Assembly: GCA_041394605.1 (NCBI GenBank) | Contig: JAWKHX010000010.1 | Span: 144,018 to 208,017 of the forward strand | Direction of reading: 5' to 3' | DNA length: 64,000 nucleotides | From: UBA668 sp041394605 | Lineage (GTDB): Bacteria > Actinomycetota > Acidimicrobiia > Acidimicrobiales > Ilumatobacteraceae | In this document: positions 17,733-26,457 of the stretch, in pieces | Numbering within the stretch: the stretch's first letter is position 1 | Layout: the number at the start of each line of letters is the position of its first letter | Translations under genes and position numbers: made by a program | Notes under the pieces: model-generated | What the model saw: only the letters and a program-made list of their open reading frames with translations | Databases searched by the model: none | Told to the model about the DNA's origin: nothing

Positions 17733-18302
17733 GTGACGGCCCGGTTCACCCGCGCCGAACTCCAGGCGTTCCACGGCCACCTGGTCGACGACCTGGTGGC
17801 GCCGCGCCCGCGCCTCCTGTTCGTGGGCATCAACCCCGGCCTGTGGACCGCGGCCGTCAACGCCCACTTCGCCCGCAAGGGCAACCGCTTCTGGCCCGCC
17901 CTCCACGCCGCCGGCATCACCCCGACGCTGGTGGACGCCAGCGAGGGCATGCAGCCGGCCGACCTGCGCATGCTCGCCAAGCTGGGCATCTGCATCACCA
18001 ACATCGTGCCCACCGCCAGCGCCCGAGCCGACGAACTGACCCGCGCCGAACTACTGACCGGGGGCGAAGCGCTCGATGCCAAGGTGGCGGCCATGCGTCC
18101 ACGCCCCAAGGTGGTGGCGGTCCTCGGCCTGACCGCCTACCGCCAGGCGTTCTCCCGCCCGAAGGCACAGCAGGGCCGGCAGCCCGAACGGCTGGGCGGT
18201 GTGCCGCTCTGGGTGCTGCCCAACCCCAGCGGCCTGAACGCCCACGACACCGTGGCCACCCTGGCCACCGCCTACCGGGAGGCCTGGGATGCGGCCGGGT
18301 GA
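17733..18302 (+). CDS. mug: Mismatch-specific (G:U/T) DNA glycosylase, Mug family
   Basis: 189-residue uracil-DNA glycosylase superfamily protein of the Mug/TDG branch: LLFVGINPGLWTA (29-41, with the NP-G catalytic loop), KGNRFWPAL (49-57), and the second loop LPNPSGLNAH. It removes uracil or thymine mispaired with guanine to start base-excision repair. GTG 17733 is chosen as it lies 13 bases after the EthD stop and begins the conserved domain; an ATG at 17661 would run through the EthD gene. About the length of E. coli Mug (168) plus a short tail. Confidence 0.9.
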   Translation: MTARFTRAELQAFHGHLVDDLVAPRPRLLFVGINPGLWTAAVNAHFARKGNRFWPALHAAGITPTLVDASEGMQPADLRMLAKLGICITNIVPTASARADELTRAELLTGGEALDAKVAAMRPRPKVVAVLGLTAYRQAFSRPKAQQGRQPERLGGVPLWVLPNPSGLNAHDTVATLATAYREAWDAAG

Positions 18303-18305
18303 CGG

Positions 18306-19082
18306 CTACCGGCCCGGCGCCTCGCGCAAGCGCACGCTGAGGCAGGTGACACAGCCCTCGAGCTTCACGTACTCGGAGATGTCCACCTCCACCACCTCGT
18401 AGCCGCGCGCCCGCAGCAGCGCGGCAGACTGTGGGCAGCCGGCGGACATCAGCAGCGTGCGGTCGTCCAGCAGCACCACGTGAGCGCCACCTTCCTCCGG
18501 CATGGCAAGGAACGACGGGAACGCCGACGTGTCGTCCACGGCGGGCTCCCACCCGATGATCGTGCCGTCGGGCAGCGCGGTGACCGCCGACTTCAGGTGC
18601 AGCACCTTGGTGATCGGCACGGCCACCACCGTGGCACCCACGGGTTCCAGCGCAGCGGCCACCTGGGCGATGCCCTCGGCGTTGGTGCGCCCGCCGAGGC
18701 CCACGTACACGGTGGACCCGACCTTCAGCACGTCGCCGCCGTCCAGCGTGCCCGGCGCCTCCACCGCCACGCAGCGGTAGCCGAGCGCCTCCACTGCGGC
18801 GGCCGCAGCCGCGACCTCGGGCTTGCGTTCGTCCGCACCCGGCCGGGCCAGCACCGCCACGTCGCGGAACACCACCATCGTGTCCTCCACGAACGCGCTG
18901 TCCGGGCAGTCCGGCGCGGCGGGCACCTCCACGGTCTCCCAGCCGCGGGCGTGCAACGCGCCGACGTAGCCCTCCCACTGGCGCACCGCCAGCGCGACGT
19001 CCACCGGCGTGCGCTCCATGTGGGTCAACAGGCCCTCCGCCAGCCGGGGGCTCGGCGGACGCACCAGCGCCAACTGCGACAT
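18306..19082 (-). CDS. ddaH: Dimethylarginine dimethylaminohydrolase
   Basis: 258-residue amidinotransferase-superfamily enzyme. Residues expected for DDAH are present: PDSAFVEDTMVVF with E66/D67, H162 in KVLHLKSAVT, GGDVLKVG (115-122), and the nucleophile C247 in CVTCLSVRL. It hydrolyses N-omega-methylated arginines to citrulline and methylamines. An AAGGAG site precedes ATG 19082, and the stop of smpB lies 2 bases upstream, so the two form an operon and are probably translationally coupled. The pairing with smpB has no obvious metabolic reason. Confidence 0.9.
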   Translation of the reverse strand: MSQLALVRPPSPRLAEGLLTHMERTPVDVALAVRQWEGYVGALHARGWETVEVPAAPDCPDSAFVEDTMVVFRDVAVLARPGADERKPEVAAAAAAVEALGYRCVAVEAPGTLDGGDVLKVGSTVYVGLGGRTNAEGIAQVAAALEPVGATVVAVPITKVLHLKSAVTALPDGTIIGWEPAVDDTSAFPSFLAMPEEGGAHVVLLDDRTLLMSAGCPQSAALLRARGYEVVEVDISEYVKLEGCVTCLSVRLREAPGR

Positions 19083-19084
19083 CG

Positions 19085-19585
19085 TCACTCCTTGCCCTTG
19101 GCCCGCCGGCCGAGCGCCTTGGCGATCTCCATCTTGGAGTCCCGCTCGGCCAGCACCTGACGCTTGTCGGCCTTGCGGCGGCCCTTGGCCATGCCCAGTT
19201 CCACCTTCACCCGGCCGTCCTTGAAGTACAGCGCCAGCGGGATGAGCGAGAGGTGCTCGTTGGCCACCATGCGGTCCAGCTTCTCGATCTCCTTGGCGTG
19301 CAGCAGCAGTTTGCGGGCGCGGTCCGGGTCGTGGGCGCCGAAGCCCTTGGCCATCTGGTACGGCGGGATGTGCACCCCGTCCAGCCACACCTGCCCGCGG
19401 ATGATCCGGGCGAACGCGTCGGCTAGTTGGGCGTGGCCCTCGCGCAGTGCCTTCACCTCGCTGCCGCTGAGCACGATCCCCGCCTCGATGGTGTCGAGGA
19501 TGCTGTAGTCGTGGCGCGCCCGACGGTTGCTGGCGATGATCTTGCGGTCTCCACCCTGGGTGGTGCGGTCGCGGTGCGGGGCCAT
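19085..19585 (-). CDS. smpB: SsrA-binding protein SmpB
   Basis: 166-residue SmpB, which binds tmRNA and carries it to stalled ribosomes. The conserved blocks NRRARHDYSILDTIEAGIVL, GSEVKALREG, the FARIIRGQVWLDGVHI strand, and the C-terminal tail KGRRKADKRQVLAERDSK (the tail that reads the empty mRNA channel) are all visible. ATG 19585 is used; a TACCCT -10 (19601-19596) lies ten bases upstream inside a palindromic divergent promoter shared with the JAMM gene. ddaH follows directly. Confidence 0.97.
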   Translation of the reverse strand: MAPHRDRTTQGGDRKIIASNRRARHDYSILDTIEAGIVLSGSEVKALREGHAQLADAFARIIRGQVWLDGVHIPPYQMAKGFGAHDPDRARKLLLHAKEIEKLDRMVANEHLSLIPLALYFKDGRVKVELGMAKGRRKADKRQVLAERDSKMEIAKALGRRAKGKE

Positions 19586-19594
19586 GGGACGGCC

Positions 19595-19612
19595 AAGGGT
19601 AGCGGTACCCTT
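19595..19612. promoter_or_regulatory. Palindromic back-to-back promoter for smpB and the JAMM gene
   Basis: AAGGGTAGCGGTACCCTT has perfect 7-bp arms around GCGG. Each arm contains a TACCCT -10 hexamer, one for each strand (19606-19611 forward, 19601-19596 reverse). The forward ATG is at 19620 (8-base spacing, leaderless) and the reverse ATG at 19585 (10-base spacing). Confidence 0.6.
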
Positions 19613-19619
19613 CCGCCCG

Positions 19620-20060
19620 ATGGCCGTCGATTCCCCTGCCAACCCGCCCGCCGGCGCACCCGCCCCGCTGCACTTCCCGGCCGCCGCGTTCGCCGCGATG
19701 ATCGCCCATGCCTATGCCGGCTACCCGCTGGAGGCCTGCGGGCTGCTGGTGGGGAGGGGCCAGCGGGTGCACCGCTTCGTGCCCACCACCAACGAGACCG
19801 CCAGCGCACGCGTCTACGCCATCCCCGGCAAGGAGATGCTGCGCGCCGAGATGGCTGCCGAGGACGACGGGCTGGAGATCATCGGCGTGTTCCACAGTCA
19901 CACGCACAGCGAGCCGTACCCCAGCCCCACGGACGTGGCCCAGGCGCCGGATCCCAACTGGCACTACGTGATCGTCTCGCTCAAGCGGGAGGCGCCGGAG
20001 ACCCGCAGCTACCGCATCGCCGGCGGTGAGATCGCCGAGGAGCCGGTTGCCGTGGCCTGA
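19620..20060 (+). CDS. mec: JAMM/MPN+ metallopeptidase, Mec-like
   Basis: 146-residue zinc peptidase of the M67 family. The full JAMM motif is visible: E38 (LEACG) and H92-x-H94-x7-S102-x2-D105 in GVFHSHTHSEPYPSPTD. In Mycobacterium the homologue Mec releases newly made cysteine from the C-terminus of the ubiquitin-like carrier CysO, acting with CysM. Here it lies 92 bases upstream of cysM, matching that context, but no CysO gene lies between. It could also act as a general isopeptidase. The ATG at 19620 follows a TACCCT -10 by eight bases, so it is probably leaderless. Confidence 0.9.
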   Translation: MAVDSPANPPAGAPAPLHFPAAAFAAMIAHAYAGYPLEACGLLVGRGQRVHRFVPTTNETASARVYAIPGKEMLRAEMAAEDDGLEIIGVFHSHTHSEPYPSPTDVAQAPDPNWHYVIVSLKREAPETRSYRIAGGEIAEEPVAVA

Positions 20061-20152
20061 CCGGCCGGTCCCGGGTAGAATCTCGACCGGGCTGATCGGA
20101 ATACTCGGCGAAACCACCGGGTTGCACGAGGCACTCGCAGGAGGGGTCCCGG

Positions 20153-21100
20153 ATGGTCATCAACGAGAACGTGCTGGACATGATCGGCAACACGCCGATG
20201 GTGGACGTCAGCCGCCTGTCGCCCAACCCGAACGTGCGGATCGTCGCCAAGCTGGAGAGCCAGAACCCGTTCGGTTCGGTGAAGGACCGCATCGCCCGCC
20301 AGATGATCGAGGCCGCCGAGAAGGACGGGCGCCTGCACCCCGGCCAGACGATCATCGAGCCGTCCAGCGGCAACACCGGCATCGCCATGGCTGCCATCGC
20401 CCAGATGAAGGGTTACCCGATCAAGATCCTCATGCCCACCAGCGTGTCGATCGAGCGCCGCCAGATGCTGGAGGTGTTCGGCGCCGAACTCATCCTCACT
20501 CCCGGCGAGGAAGGCAGCAACGGCGCGGTGCGCCGAGCCCAGCAGATGGCCGCCGAGCACCCCGAGTGGTGCTTCCTCTACCAGTACGCCAACGACGCCA
20601 ACCCCCGCGCCCACTATGAGGGCACCGGCCCGGAGATCTGGCGCGACTGCCCCGAGATCACCCACTTCGTCGCCGGTCTCGGCACCAGCGGCACCCTCAT
20701 GGGCACCGGCCGGTTCCTGAAGGAGCAGAACCCGGACATCCAGATCATCGCCATCGAACCGCCGCTGGGCGAGCGGGTCGAGGGGCTGCGCAACCTGGAC
20801 GAGGGGTACATCCCGCCCGTGTTCGAGAACTGGCACGGCTTCGAACTGCTGGACCGCAAGCGCGTGGTGCGCCCGCGGGAGAGCCTGGAGTGGACTCGCC
20901 GCCTGGTGGCCGAGGGCATCTTCGCCGGGATCTCGTCCGGCGCCGCCCTGGCCGGCGCGGTGAAGGTCGCCTCGCAGATCGAGTCCGGCACCATCGTGTT
21001 CATCGTTTGCGACGGCGGCTGGAAATACCTCAGCACCGGCGCCTACACCGACGACCTCGACGAAGCCGAAGCCAAGGCGGAACAGATCATCTACTTCTGA
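20153..21100 (+). CDS. cysM: Cysteine synthase CysM (O-phosphoserine-type)
   Basis: 315-residue fold-II PLP enzyme. PLP lysine K44 (GSVKDR), phosphate loop SSGNTG (61-66), GLGTSGTLMGTG (165-176) and the CysM-specific stretches SIERRQMLE and RVEGLRNLDEG are seen. R203 lines up with the arginine (Arg220 in M. tuberculosis CysM) that binds the phosphate of O-phosphoserine, so it likely uses O-phosphoserine and a thiocarboxylated sulfur carrier. A GGAGG site precedes ATG 20153. The leader has a TAGAAT hexamer (20076-20081) and an imperfect inverted repeat ACTCGG/CCGGGT at about 20104-20124 that could be a regulator site. Confidence 0.93.
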   Translation: MVINENVLDMIGNTPMVDVSRLSPNPNVRIVAKLESQNPFGSVKDRIARQMIEAAEKDGRLHPGQTIIEPSSGNTGIAMAAIAQMKGYPIKILMPTSVSIERRQMLEVFGAELILTPGEEGSNGAVRRAQQMAAEHPEWCFLYQYANDANPRAHYEGTGPEIWRDCPEITHFVAGLGTSGTLMGTGRFLKEQNPDIQIIAIEPPLGERVEGLRNLDEGYIPPVFENWHGFELLDRKRVVRPRESLEWTRRLVAEGIFAGISSGAALAGAVKVASQIESGTIVFIVCDGGWKYLSTGAYTDDLDEAEAKAEQIIYF

Positions 21101-21153
21101 GTGGCTGCCGGCGCGCCAACGTCGGTCGCGGCCAACTGCCTAGACTCGCCGCC

Positions 21154-22857
21154 GTGAGTTCGACGGGAGCCCCCACCGTGCGCGCGCACGCCCTCCGCCT
21201 GGCGCTCGCCCTCGTCACCTTCGTGACTGCTGTCGGCGCCGTGGCAGCAGCGCCCGCGGCGGCAGCCCTTCCTGCCGGCGCCTCCGCGTACGTGGCCGTC
21301 ACGCCGCAGCGCCTGGCCGACACCCGTCCCAGCCAGGGCGCCTACGGGTTCACCACCGTGGGGGCGTCCACCATCCGTGTGGACATCCTGGGCGGCGATG
21401 GCGTCCCGGCCAACGCCACCGCGGCCGTGGTCAACGTCACCATCATCGGTGCCGGCGGCAAGGGGTACGTCACCGTCTACCCGTCCGGTGAAGCGTTGCC
21501 CACCACGTCCACCGTCAACTCCGACGTGGCCGGGCGAACCATCGCCAACATGGCCCATGTGAAGATCGGGGCCAACGGCTCGATCGACCTGTTCCGCAGC
21601 ACGTCGATGAACCTCGCCGTGGACCTGGTGGGCGTGTACGTGCCCGTCGCCGGGGGAGTGTCCGAGGGGCGGCTCACCACGCTGGCGTCGGGTGCCGTGC
21701 GCATCTTCGACACGCGGGACCGTGGGTACGGCGTGGGTGCCGGTTCGGTCACGCCGGTGAACCTCGGCACCGCCGGGCTGCCCTCCGGCCAGGCGGCCGC
21801 GCTGGTCACCATCACCGCCGTCACCGGCAATCCCGGCTACTGGACGGCGTACCCCACCGGCGAGAACCGCCCCAACGTCAGCTCGGTGAACCTGGACACC
21901 GTGGGGCAGACCCGCGCCGGCCAGGCCATCGTGCCGCTCAACGGGCTTCAGACCTTCAACATCTTCAGCGCCGGCGGTGGCCATCTGATCGTCGACCTGG
22001 TGGGCTGGTACACCGGGCCCGACACCGCCTCCGGCACCGACGGCCTGTTCGTGCCCACTTCGCCGCTGCGGCTGCTGGACACCCGCCAACTGCGCACCAT
22101 GGCGCCATGGGGTGGCAGCACGTACGAGTTCTCCGTGGGCGCGCCGTTCTCCGGCATCTCCGCGGTGGCGATGAACATCACCGGCACCCAGCCGTGGGAC
22201 AAGGGTTATGTCACCGCCTACCCGGCGGGCGTCACCCGGCCCGGCTCGTCGAATCTCAACGTCACCGGGTGGGACCAGATCATCGCCAACCACGCCATCT
22301 CGCGGGTGTCCGGCCGTGGGGTCGCCCTGTTCACCAACAGTGGCATGCACCTGATCGGTGACGTGGCCGGCTGGTTCCTCGGCACCCCGTCCGCGGCCAC
22401 CCAGCCGGTGCCCACCAACCCGAACTACACGAGCAACAAGGCCACCGCCGTCTACTCCGCCAAGGCCAGCGTGCTGGTGGGCATCAAGAGCGGCACCAAC
22501 CTGGACTCCATCGCCAACCAGGGCTACGCCGCCACCTGGAGCGATCTGGCCAACGTGGCCACGCCCGGCAACGTGATGCTGTTCGGCCATCGCACCACCG
22601 GCAACGCACCCTTCTACTACCTGCACGTGCTGACCAACGGCGACTCGTTCTCCCTGCTGGGCTCGGACGGCCACTGGTACAACTACCGCGTGGTGGACAA
22701 GCGGGTCACGTACCCCTACTACACGACGATCGCCAACATCTCGGCCAACAACGGCCCGATGACGGCCCAGTTGGTGGCCTGCTCGAAGCTCAGCGGCCTG
22801 CCCACCAGCACGTACTACCGGATCGTGATCACCGGCCGCCTCTACAGCATCACCTGA
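21154..22857 (+). CDS. Surface-repeat protein fused to a C-terminal sortase domain
   Basis: 567-residue exported protein. An Ala/Leu-rich signal or anchor segment (about 10-42) precedes three repeat modules (marks: DTR, NVT or NIT, YPSG/YPTG/YPAG, VN or LN, VDLVGVY, VDLVGWYTG, GDVAGWFLG), the same kind as in the 11.9 kb SGNH protein. Residues about 419-567 form a class E/F-like sortase with the triad H479 (FGHRTT), C543 (LVACSK) and R556 (YYRIVITGR). Sortases cleave LPXTG-like signals and join proteins to the wall or to each other. GTG 21154 is chosen because TAGACT lies seven bases upstream. No C-terminal membrane segment is present. A sortase with surface-repeat modules at its N-terminus is unusual. 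Confidence 0.85.
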   Translation: MSSTGAPTVRAHALRLALALVTFVTAVGAVAAAPAAAALPAGASAYVAVTPQRLADTRPSQGAYGFTTVGASTIRVDILGGDGVPANATAAVVNVTIIGAGGKGYVTVYPSGEALPTTSTVNSDVAGRTIANMAHVKIGANGSIDLFRSTSMNLAVDLVGVYVPVAGGVSEGRLTTLASGAVRIFDTRDRGYGVGAGSVTPVNLGTAGLPSGQAAALVTITAVTGNPGYWTAYPTGENRPNVSSVNLDTVGQTRAGQAIVPLNGLQTFNIFSAGGGHLIVDLVGWYTGPDTASGTDGLFVPTSPLRLLDTRQLRTMAPWGGSTYEFSVGAPFSGISAVAMNITGTQPWDKGYVTAYPAGVTRPGSSNLNVTGWDQIIANHAISRVSGRGVALFTNSGMHLIGDVAGWFLGTPSAATQPVPTNPNYTSNKATAVYSAKASVLVGIKSGTNLDSIANQGYAATWSDLANVATPGNVMLFGHRTTGNAPFYYLHVLTNGDSFSLLGSDGHWYNYRVVDKRVTYPYYTTIANISANNGPMTAQLVACSKLSGLPTSTYYRIVITGRLYSIT

Positions 22858-22890
22858 CCACCGCCGGGTCCCGCACCGGGGCGAGCGGTC

Positions 22891-23733
22891 TCAACCGCGG
22901 CCGAGCACCAGCAGCAGGATGCCGCCGGCCACCAGTCCTGCGGCGGCCAGGCGGCGGCGGTGGTCGCCCTCGCCGAGCAGCCGCCAGCCCGCCAGCGCGG
23001 CCAGGACCACGCTGCACTCCCGGAGGGCCGTCACGTAGCCGACGGGCGCCAGGCGGAAGGCCACCACGACCATCCCGTAGGTGACGGTGCTGGCGACGCC
23101 CGTGAACAGGCTGGTCTTCCAGCGCCGGCGCAGGACCGCCACCATCTCGGCGCCCCGGCCGGTGGCGAGCGCGTACGTGGTGTTCGTGGTGGCGGTCGCG
23201 ATCATCGTCAGGAAGACGTAGGCGATGGTGTCGGGCTTGGTGCGCGACCCGGCGGCGTCGAGCACCGAGTACACGCCGACCGTCAGGGCCACGGCGAGCG
23301 CGATCAGCACGTGGGGGCGCGCTCCGCCGAGCGCCAGCAGGCCGAGCCCCGCGATGACCACGCTGATCCCGGCGACGTGCCATCCGGTGAGGTGGTCGGA
23401 GAGGAACAGCACGCCACCCACCGCTGCCAGGGCCGCGCCGCCGCCGCGGGCGATCGGATAGCTCACCGAGAAGTCGCCCACCGTGTACGCCTTGGCCAGC
23501 AGCACCACGTAGGGGATGTGCACCAGCCCGCTCATCGCGGCGAACAGGTAGGCCTTGCCAGGCATGCCGAACAGCACATGGTTGCCCACGGCCAGCGGCA
23601 GGCACAGCAGCCCCGCCATCAGGAACTGGGCCCACAGCACCATGTGGCGGTCGCCGTCCGCGGCCTTGGCGACGAAGTTCCAGCCGGCGTGGATCACGGC
23701 CGCGCCGAGCGCGAGGAAGGTGGCGAGCAGCAC
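22891..23733 (-). CDS. EamA/DMT-family transporter
   Basis: 280-residue membrane protein with about ten helices in two similar halves (EamA domains), for example FLALGAAVIHAGWNFVAKAA at the start and GYVTALRECSVVLAALAGWRLLGE near the end, the latter being the conserved EamA helix pair. DMT transporters export or import small metabolites; the substrate is unknown. GTG 23733 begins 4 bases after the stop of the acyltransferase, so the two form an operon. Confidence 0.85.
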   Translation of the reverse strand: MLLATFLALGAAVIHAGWNFVAKAADGDRHMVLWAQFLMAGLLCLPLAVGNHVLFGMPGKAYLFAAMSGLVHIPYVVLLAKAYTVGDFSVSYPIARGGGAALAAVGGVLFLSDHLTGWHVAGISVVIAGLGLLALGGARPHVLIALAVALTVGVYSVLDAAGSRTKPDTIAYVFLTMIATATTNTTYALATGRGAEMVAVLRRRWKTSLFTGVASTVTYGMVVVAFRLAPVGYVTALRECSVVLAALAGWRLLGEGDHRRRLAAAGLVAGGILLLVLGRG

Positions 23734-23739
23734 GGTGGC

Positions 23740-24852
23740 TCAGGCCGCGGAGGTGGCGGACGCGCGGCGGCCGGAGCGGACCCACCGCCGGCCGAACAGG
23801 AAGATCACGGGCAGGGTGAACAGCAGCGGGCCCACGAACGCCAGCGGCCGGTACAGCCACCAGCCCAGCGTGGGTTCGCGGGCCTCGTTCTCCTCCCCGG
23901 CCAGCGCGTAGCGGGCCGCCCGTTCCAGCGCCATCCCCGTGGTGTGGAACAGGAACAGGGGCATGGAGAACCGGTTGATGGTCTCGTTCGCCCGCTGCCA
24001 GCGTGGGCGTTCCAGCCGGCGCTGCATCGCCGGACGCATGGCCTCGGCCACACCGGCCTGGAACAGCACGAGCGCCACGATGCACAGCGTCGGCGGCGCC
24101 ATGTTCGAACGTTCGCCGGGCACGCCGACCATCGACCCCGGGTACAGGCCGGAGAACACCAGCCCGGCCAGGCCCGCCAGCCCGGCCCACAGCAGGGTCC
24201 AGTCCGTGCGGCGGGCGGCGTGCACCAGCCGGTCGTAGAAGAACCCGAGCTGGTGGCACAGCCCCCACACCGTGATCATGTTGACCAGGCCCAGCCACTC
24301 GTACCCGTACCGGAAGCGGAGGATGTCCACCGCGCCGGCGGCCGCACCGAGCCAGACGAGCACGATGGTGTCCCATCGGCGGTGCAGCCACAGGAAGATC
24401 GGCAGCAACGCCACCAGCACCAGGTACACGGCCATGAACCACAGTGGGCTGACCACCAGCAGTACGGCCCGCCCGGCCCACTCGGCGTTGAACACATTGC
24501 CGAGGATCACCCCGAGCGTCACCCACACCGCCAGGAGGATCAGCGCCGGCACGGCCAGCCGAGTGATCCGCTTCCACACGAAACTGCCCAGCCGCTCGCC
24601 GCGGCTGCGGGCGCGCTCCCACGCCACCAGGTGGGAGTAGCCGCCAACGTAGAAGAACAGGGGCATCACCTGCAGCAGCCAGGTGGCCGCCCACAGGCCG
24701 GTGGTGAACCCGATGGGGTTGGTGGCGTGCGGGCCGTCGTCTTTCCAGATCACGATCGTGAACACCCAGTGCCAGGCCACCACGACGAGCAGGCTGAACG
24801 CCCGGAGGAAGTCAATGTAGGTGTCGCGCTCCTGCGGAGGGTCTGAAGTCAC
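23740..24852 (-). CDS. Membrane acyltransferase (acyltransferase-3 family)
   Basis: 370-residue polytopic protein of the acyltransferase-3/OafA-like family. The start RDTYIDFLRAFSLLVVVAWHWVF carries the conserved R and catalytic-site His of the first helix, and about ten membrane helices follow. Such enzymes O-acylate sugars, lipids or peptides at the membrane. GTG 24852 is the best start; it lies only 16 bases from the divergent CPBP start codon, leaving no room for a separate promoter, so its promoter may lie inside the neighbour. The EamA gene follows. Confidence 0.83.
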   Translation of the reverse strand: MTSDPPQERDTYIDFLRAFSLLVVVAWHWVFTIVIWKDDGPHATNPIGFTTGLWAATWLLQVMPLFFYVGGYSHLVAWERARSRGERLGSFVWKRITRLAVPALILLAVWVTLGVILGNVFNAEWAGRAVLLVVSPLWFMAVYLVLVALLPIFLWLHRRWDTIVLVWLGAAAGAVDILRFRYGYEWLGLVNMITVWGLCHQLGFFYDRLVHAARRTDWTLLWAGLAGLAGLVFSGLYPGSMVGVPGERSNMAPPTLCIVALVLFQAGVAEAMRPAMQRRLERPRWQRANETINRFSMPLFLFHTTGMALERAARYALAGEENEAREPTLGWWLYRPLAFVGPLLFTLPVIFLFGRRWVRSGRRASATSAA

Positions 24853-24868
24853 GGGGTACGCTCGGCTC

Positions 24869-25579
24869 GTGGCGGTCGTTGCACGCGCTGAGCGTACGCC
24901 GTGGGCGACGGTGGTTGCTGCGGTGGTCGCAGTCCTCGCTGCCGCCAACGTGCTCACCAACCGGGTGCTGCCGGGGTGGATCTACATCCCCTGGAACGTC
25001 GCCGTCGCGGTGGCCATCGTGGTGCTGGCCCGGCGGGTGATCGCACTGCCCACGATGGGCCTGGGGGAGTGGCGGCGGGGCGCGCTGTGGGGCGTGTCGC
25101 TGTTCACCATCACGCTGGTGCTGCTGCTGGTGGCGGTCGCCATGCCGGCCTTCCACGACCTCTACCAAGACCGCCGGGTGGACGGCGACACGGCCACCTG
25201 GGTGTACCACGCCTTCATCCGCATCCCCTTGGGCACGGCCCTGCTGGAGGAGGTGGCGTTCCGCGGGGTGCTACCCGCGCTGTTCGCGGTCCGCTGGGGC
25301 GTGCTGCGCGGGTCGGTGGCCGCGTCGGTGCTGTTCGGCGTGTGGCACGTGCTGCCGGCGATCAACCTCAACGAGGACAACGAGGCCGTCGCCAAGATCT
25401 TCGGCCATGGGCCGGCCGGCACGGTGGCCACCGTGGTCTTCGGAGTGGCCGGCACCACCCTGGCCGGGCTGTGGTGGTGCTGGATCCGCTACCGGGCACA
25501 CAGCGTGCTGGCCACGATCCTCGCCCACATCGCCACCAACTCCATCGCCTACACCATCGCCTTCGTCATCTCCGGGTAG
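24869..25579 (+). CDS. CPBP-family intramembrane metalloprotease
   Basis: 236 residues with about six membrane helices and the three CPBP/Abi motifs: EEVAFRG (EExxxR), FGVWH, and HIATNS. Members are glutamate-type intramembrane proteases related to CAAX prenyl protease Rce1; in bacteria some mature or protect against peptides. GTG 24869 follows a TACGCT -10 (24857-24862) by six bases. It lies just upstream of murI, at the place where Mycobacterium has a rhomboid-like membrane protease (Rv1337), so the order membrane protease-murI-rph-rdgB is kept with a different protease type. Confidence 0.88.
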   Translation: MAVVARAERTPWATVVAAVVAVLAAANVLTNRVLPGWIYIPWNVAVAVAIVVLARRVIALPTMGLGEWRRGALWGVSLFTITLVLLLVAVAMPAFHDLYQDRRVDGDTATWVYHAFIRIPLGTALLEEVAFRGVLPALFAVRWGVLRGSVAASVLFGVWHVLPAINLNEDNEAVAKIFGHGPAGTVATVVFGVAGTTLAGLWWCWIRYRAHSVLATILAHIATNSIAYTIAFVISG

Positions 25580-25617
25580 CCCGGACGGACGCCGCCGTCA
25601 CCGTTAGCCTTGACCCG

Positions 25618-26421
25618 ATGGATCGCCCGATCGGGATGTTCGACAGTGGCTTCGGTGGGCTCACCGTCGCTCGCGCCCTGATCGATCTGCTGCCCGACGA
25701 GCACCTCGTCTACATCGGCGACACCGGCCGCTACCCCTACGGCCCCCGGCCGCAGGAGGAAGTGCGCGAGTTCGCCCGCCAGATCGCCTGGAGCCTGGTG
25801 AAGGACTTCGACGTCAAGGCCGTGGTGGTGGCGTGCAACACGGCGTCGGCCGCCGCACTCGACGATCTGAAGGCCGAGTTGCCGGTGCCCGTGATCGACG
25901 TGGTGGAGCCGGGCGCCGACGCGCTGGTGCGGGCCACCCGCAGCGGGCACGTGGGCGTCATCGGCACGGTCGGCACCATCGGCTCGGGCGCCTACGACCG
26001 GGCCGTGGCCGCCACGGGGGCCGACGTGCAGCTCACCGCTGCCGCCTGCCCCGGCTTCGTGGAGTTCGTGGAGCGCGGCCAGACCCACGGCGAGGAGGTC
26101 ACCATCCTCGCCGAGCGGCTGCTGGCGCCGGTGAAGGACGCCGGGGTGGACAGCCTGCTGCTCGGCTGCACCCATTACCCGTACCTCGCCCGCGTGATCG
26201 GCGAGGTCATGGGCCCCGACGTGGTGCTGGTGAGCAGCGCGGACGAGACCGCGTTCGTCGCCCGCGACGAGCTGGCCCGGCTGGGCCTGCTGCGCGCCCC
26301 CGGCGGCGAGGTGGCCGAGCACCGCTTCCTGTCCAGCGGCGACATCTCCTGGTTCGCCGATCTCGGTGGCCGCCTGCTCGGCCCCGAGCTGCGCGGTGCC
26401 CTGCAGTGGCACCCCAACTGA
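25618..26421 (+). CDS. murI: Glutamate racemase
   Basis: 267-residue racemase that makes D-glutamate for peptidoglycan. The two catalytic cysteines are seen in VVACNTASA (about residue 72) and LLGCTHYPYL (about 184). N-terminal PIGMFDSGFGGLTVA and the IGDTGRYPYG motif confirm the family. Cofactor-independent, cytoplasmic. ATG 25618 follows a TAGCCT -10 (25605-25610) by seven bases (leaderless). rph and rdgB follow in the same direction. Confidence 0.96.
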   Translation: MDRPIGMFDSGFGGLTVARALIDLLPDEHLVYIGDTGRYPYGPRPQEEVREFARQIAWSLVKDFDVKAVVVACNTASAAALDDLKAELPVPVIDVVEPGADALVRATRSGHVGVIGTVGTIGSGAYDRAVAATGADVQLTAAACPGFVEFVERGQTHGEEVTILAERLLAPVKDAGVDSLLLGCTHYPYLARVIGEVMGPDVVLVSSADETAFVARDELARLGLLRAPGGEVAEHRFLSSGDISWFADLGGRLLGPELRGALQWHPN

Positions 26422-26457
26422 CCCATTCGCCCCATCCCATCCCCGGAGGACCCCACC

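Noticed and set aside
20061..20152. A small CysO gene or riboswitch between the JAMM and cysM genes
   Set aside because: Too short for CysO, no GG-ending frame; the leader has a weak inverted repeat but no recognisable riboswitch core.
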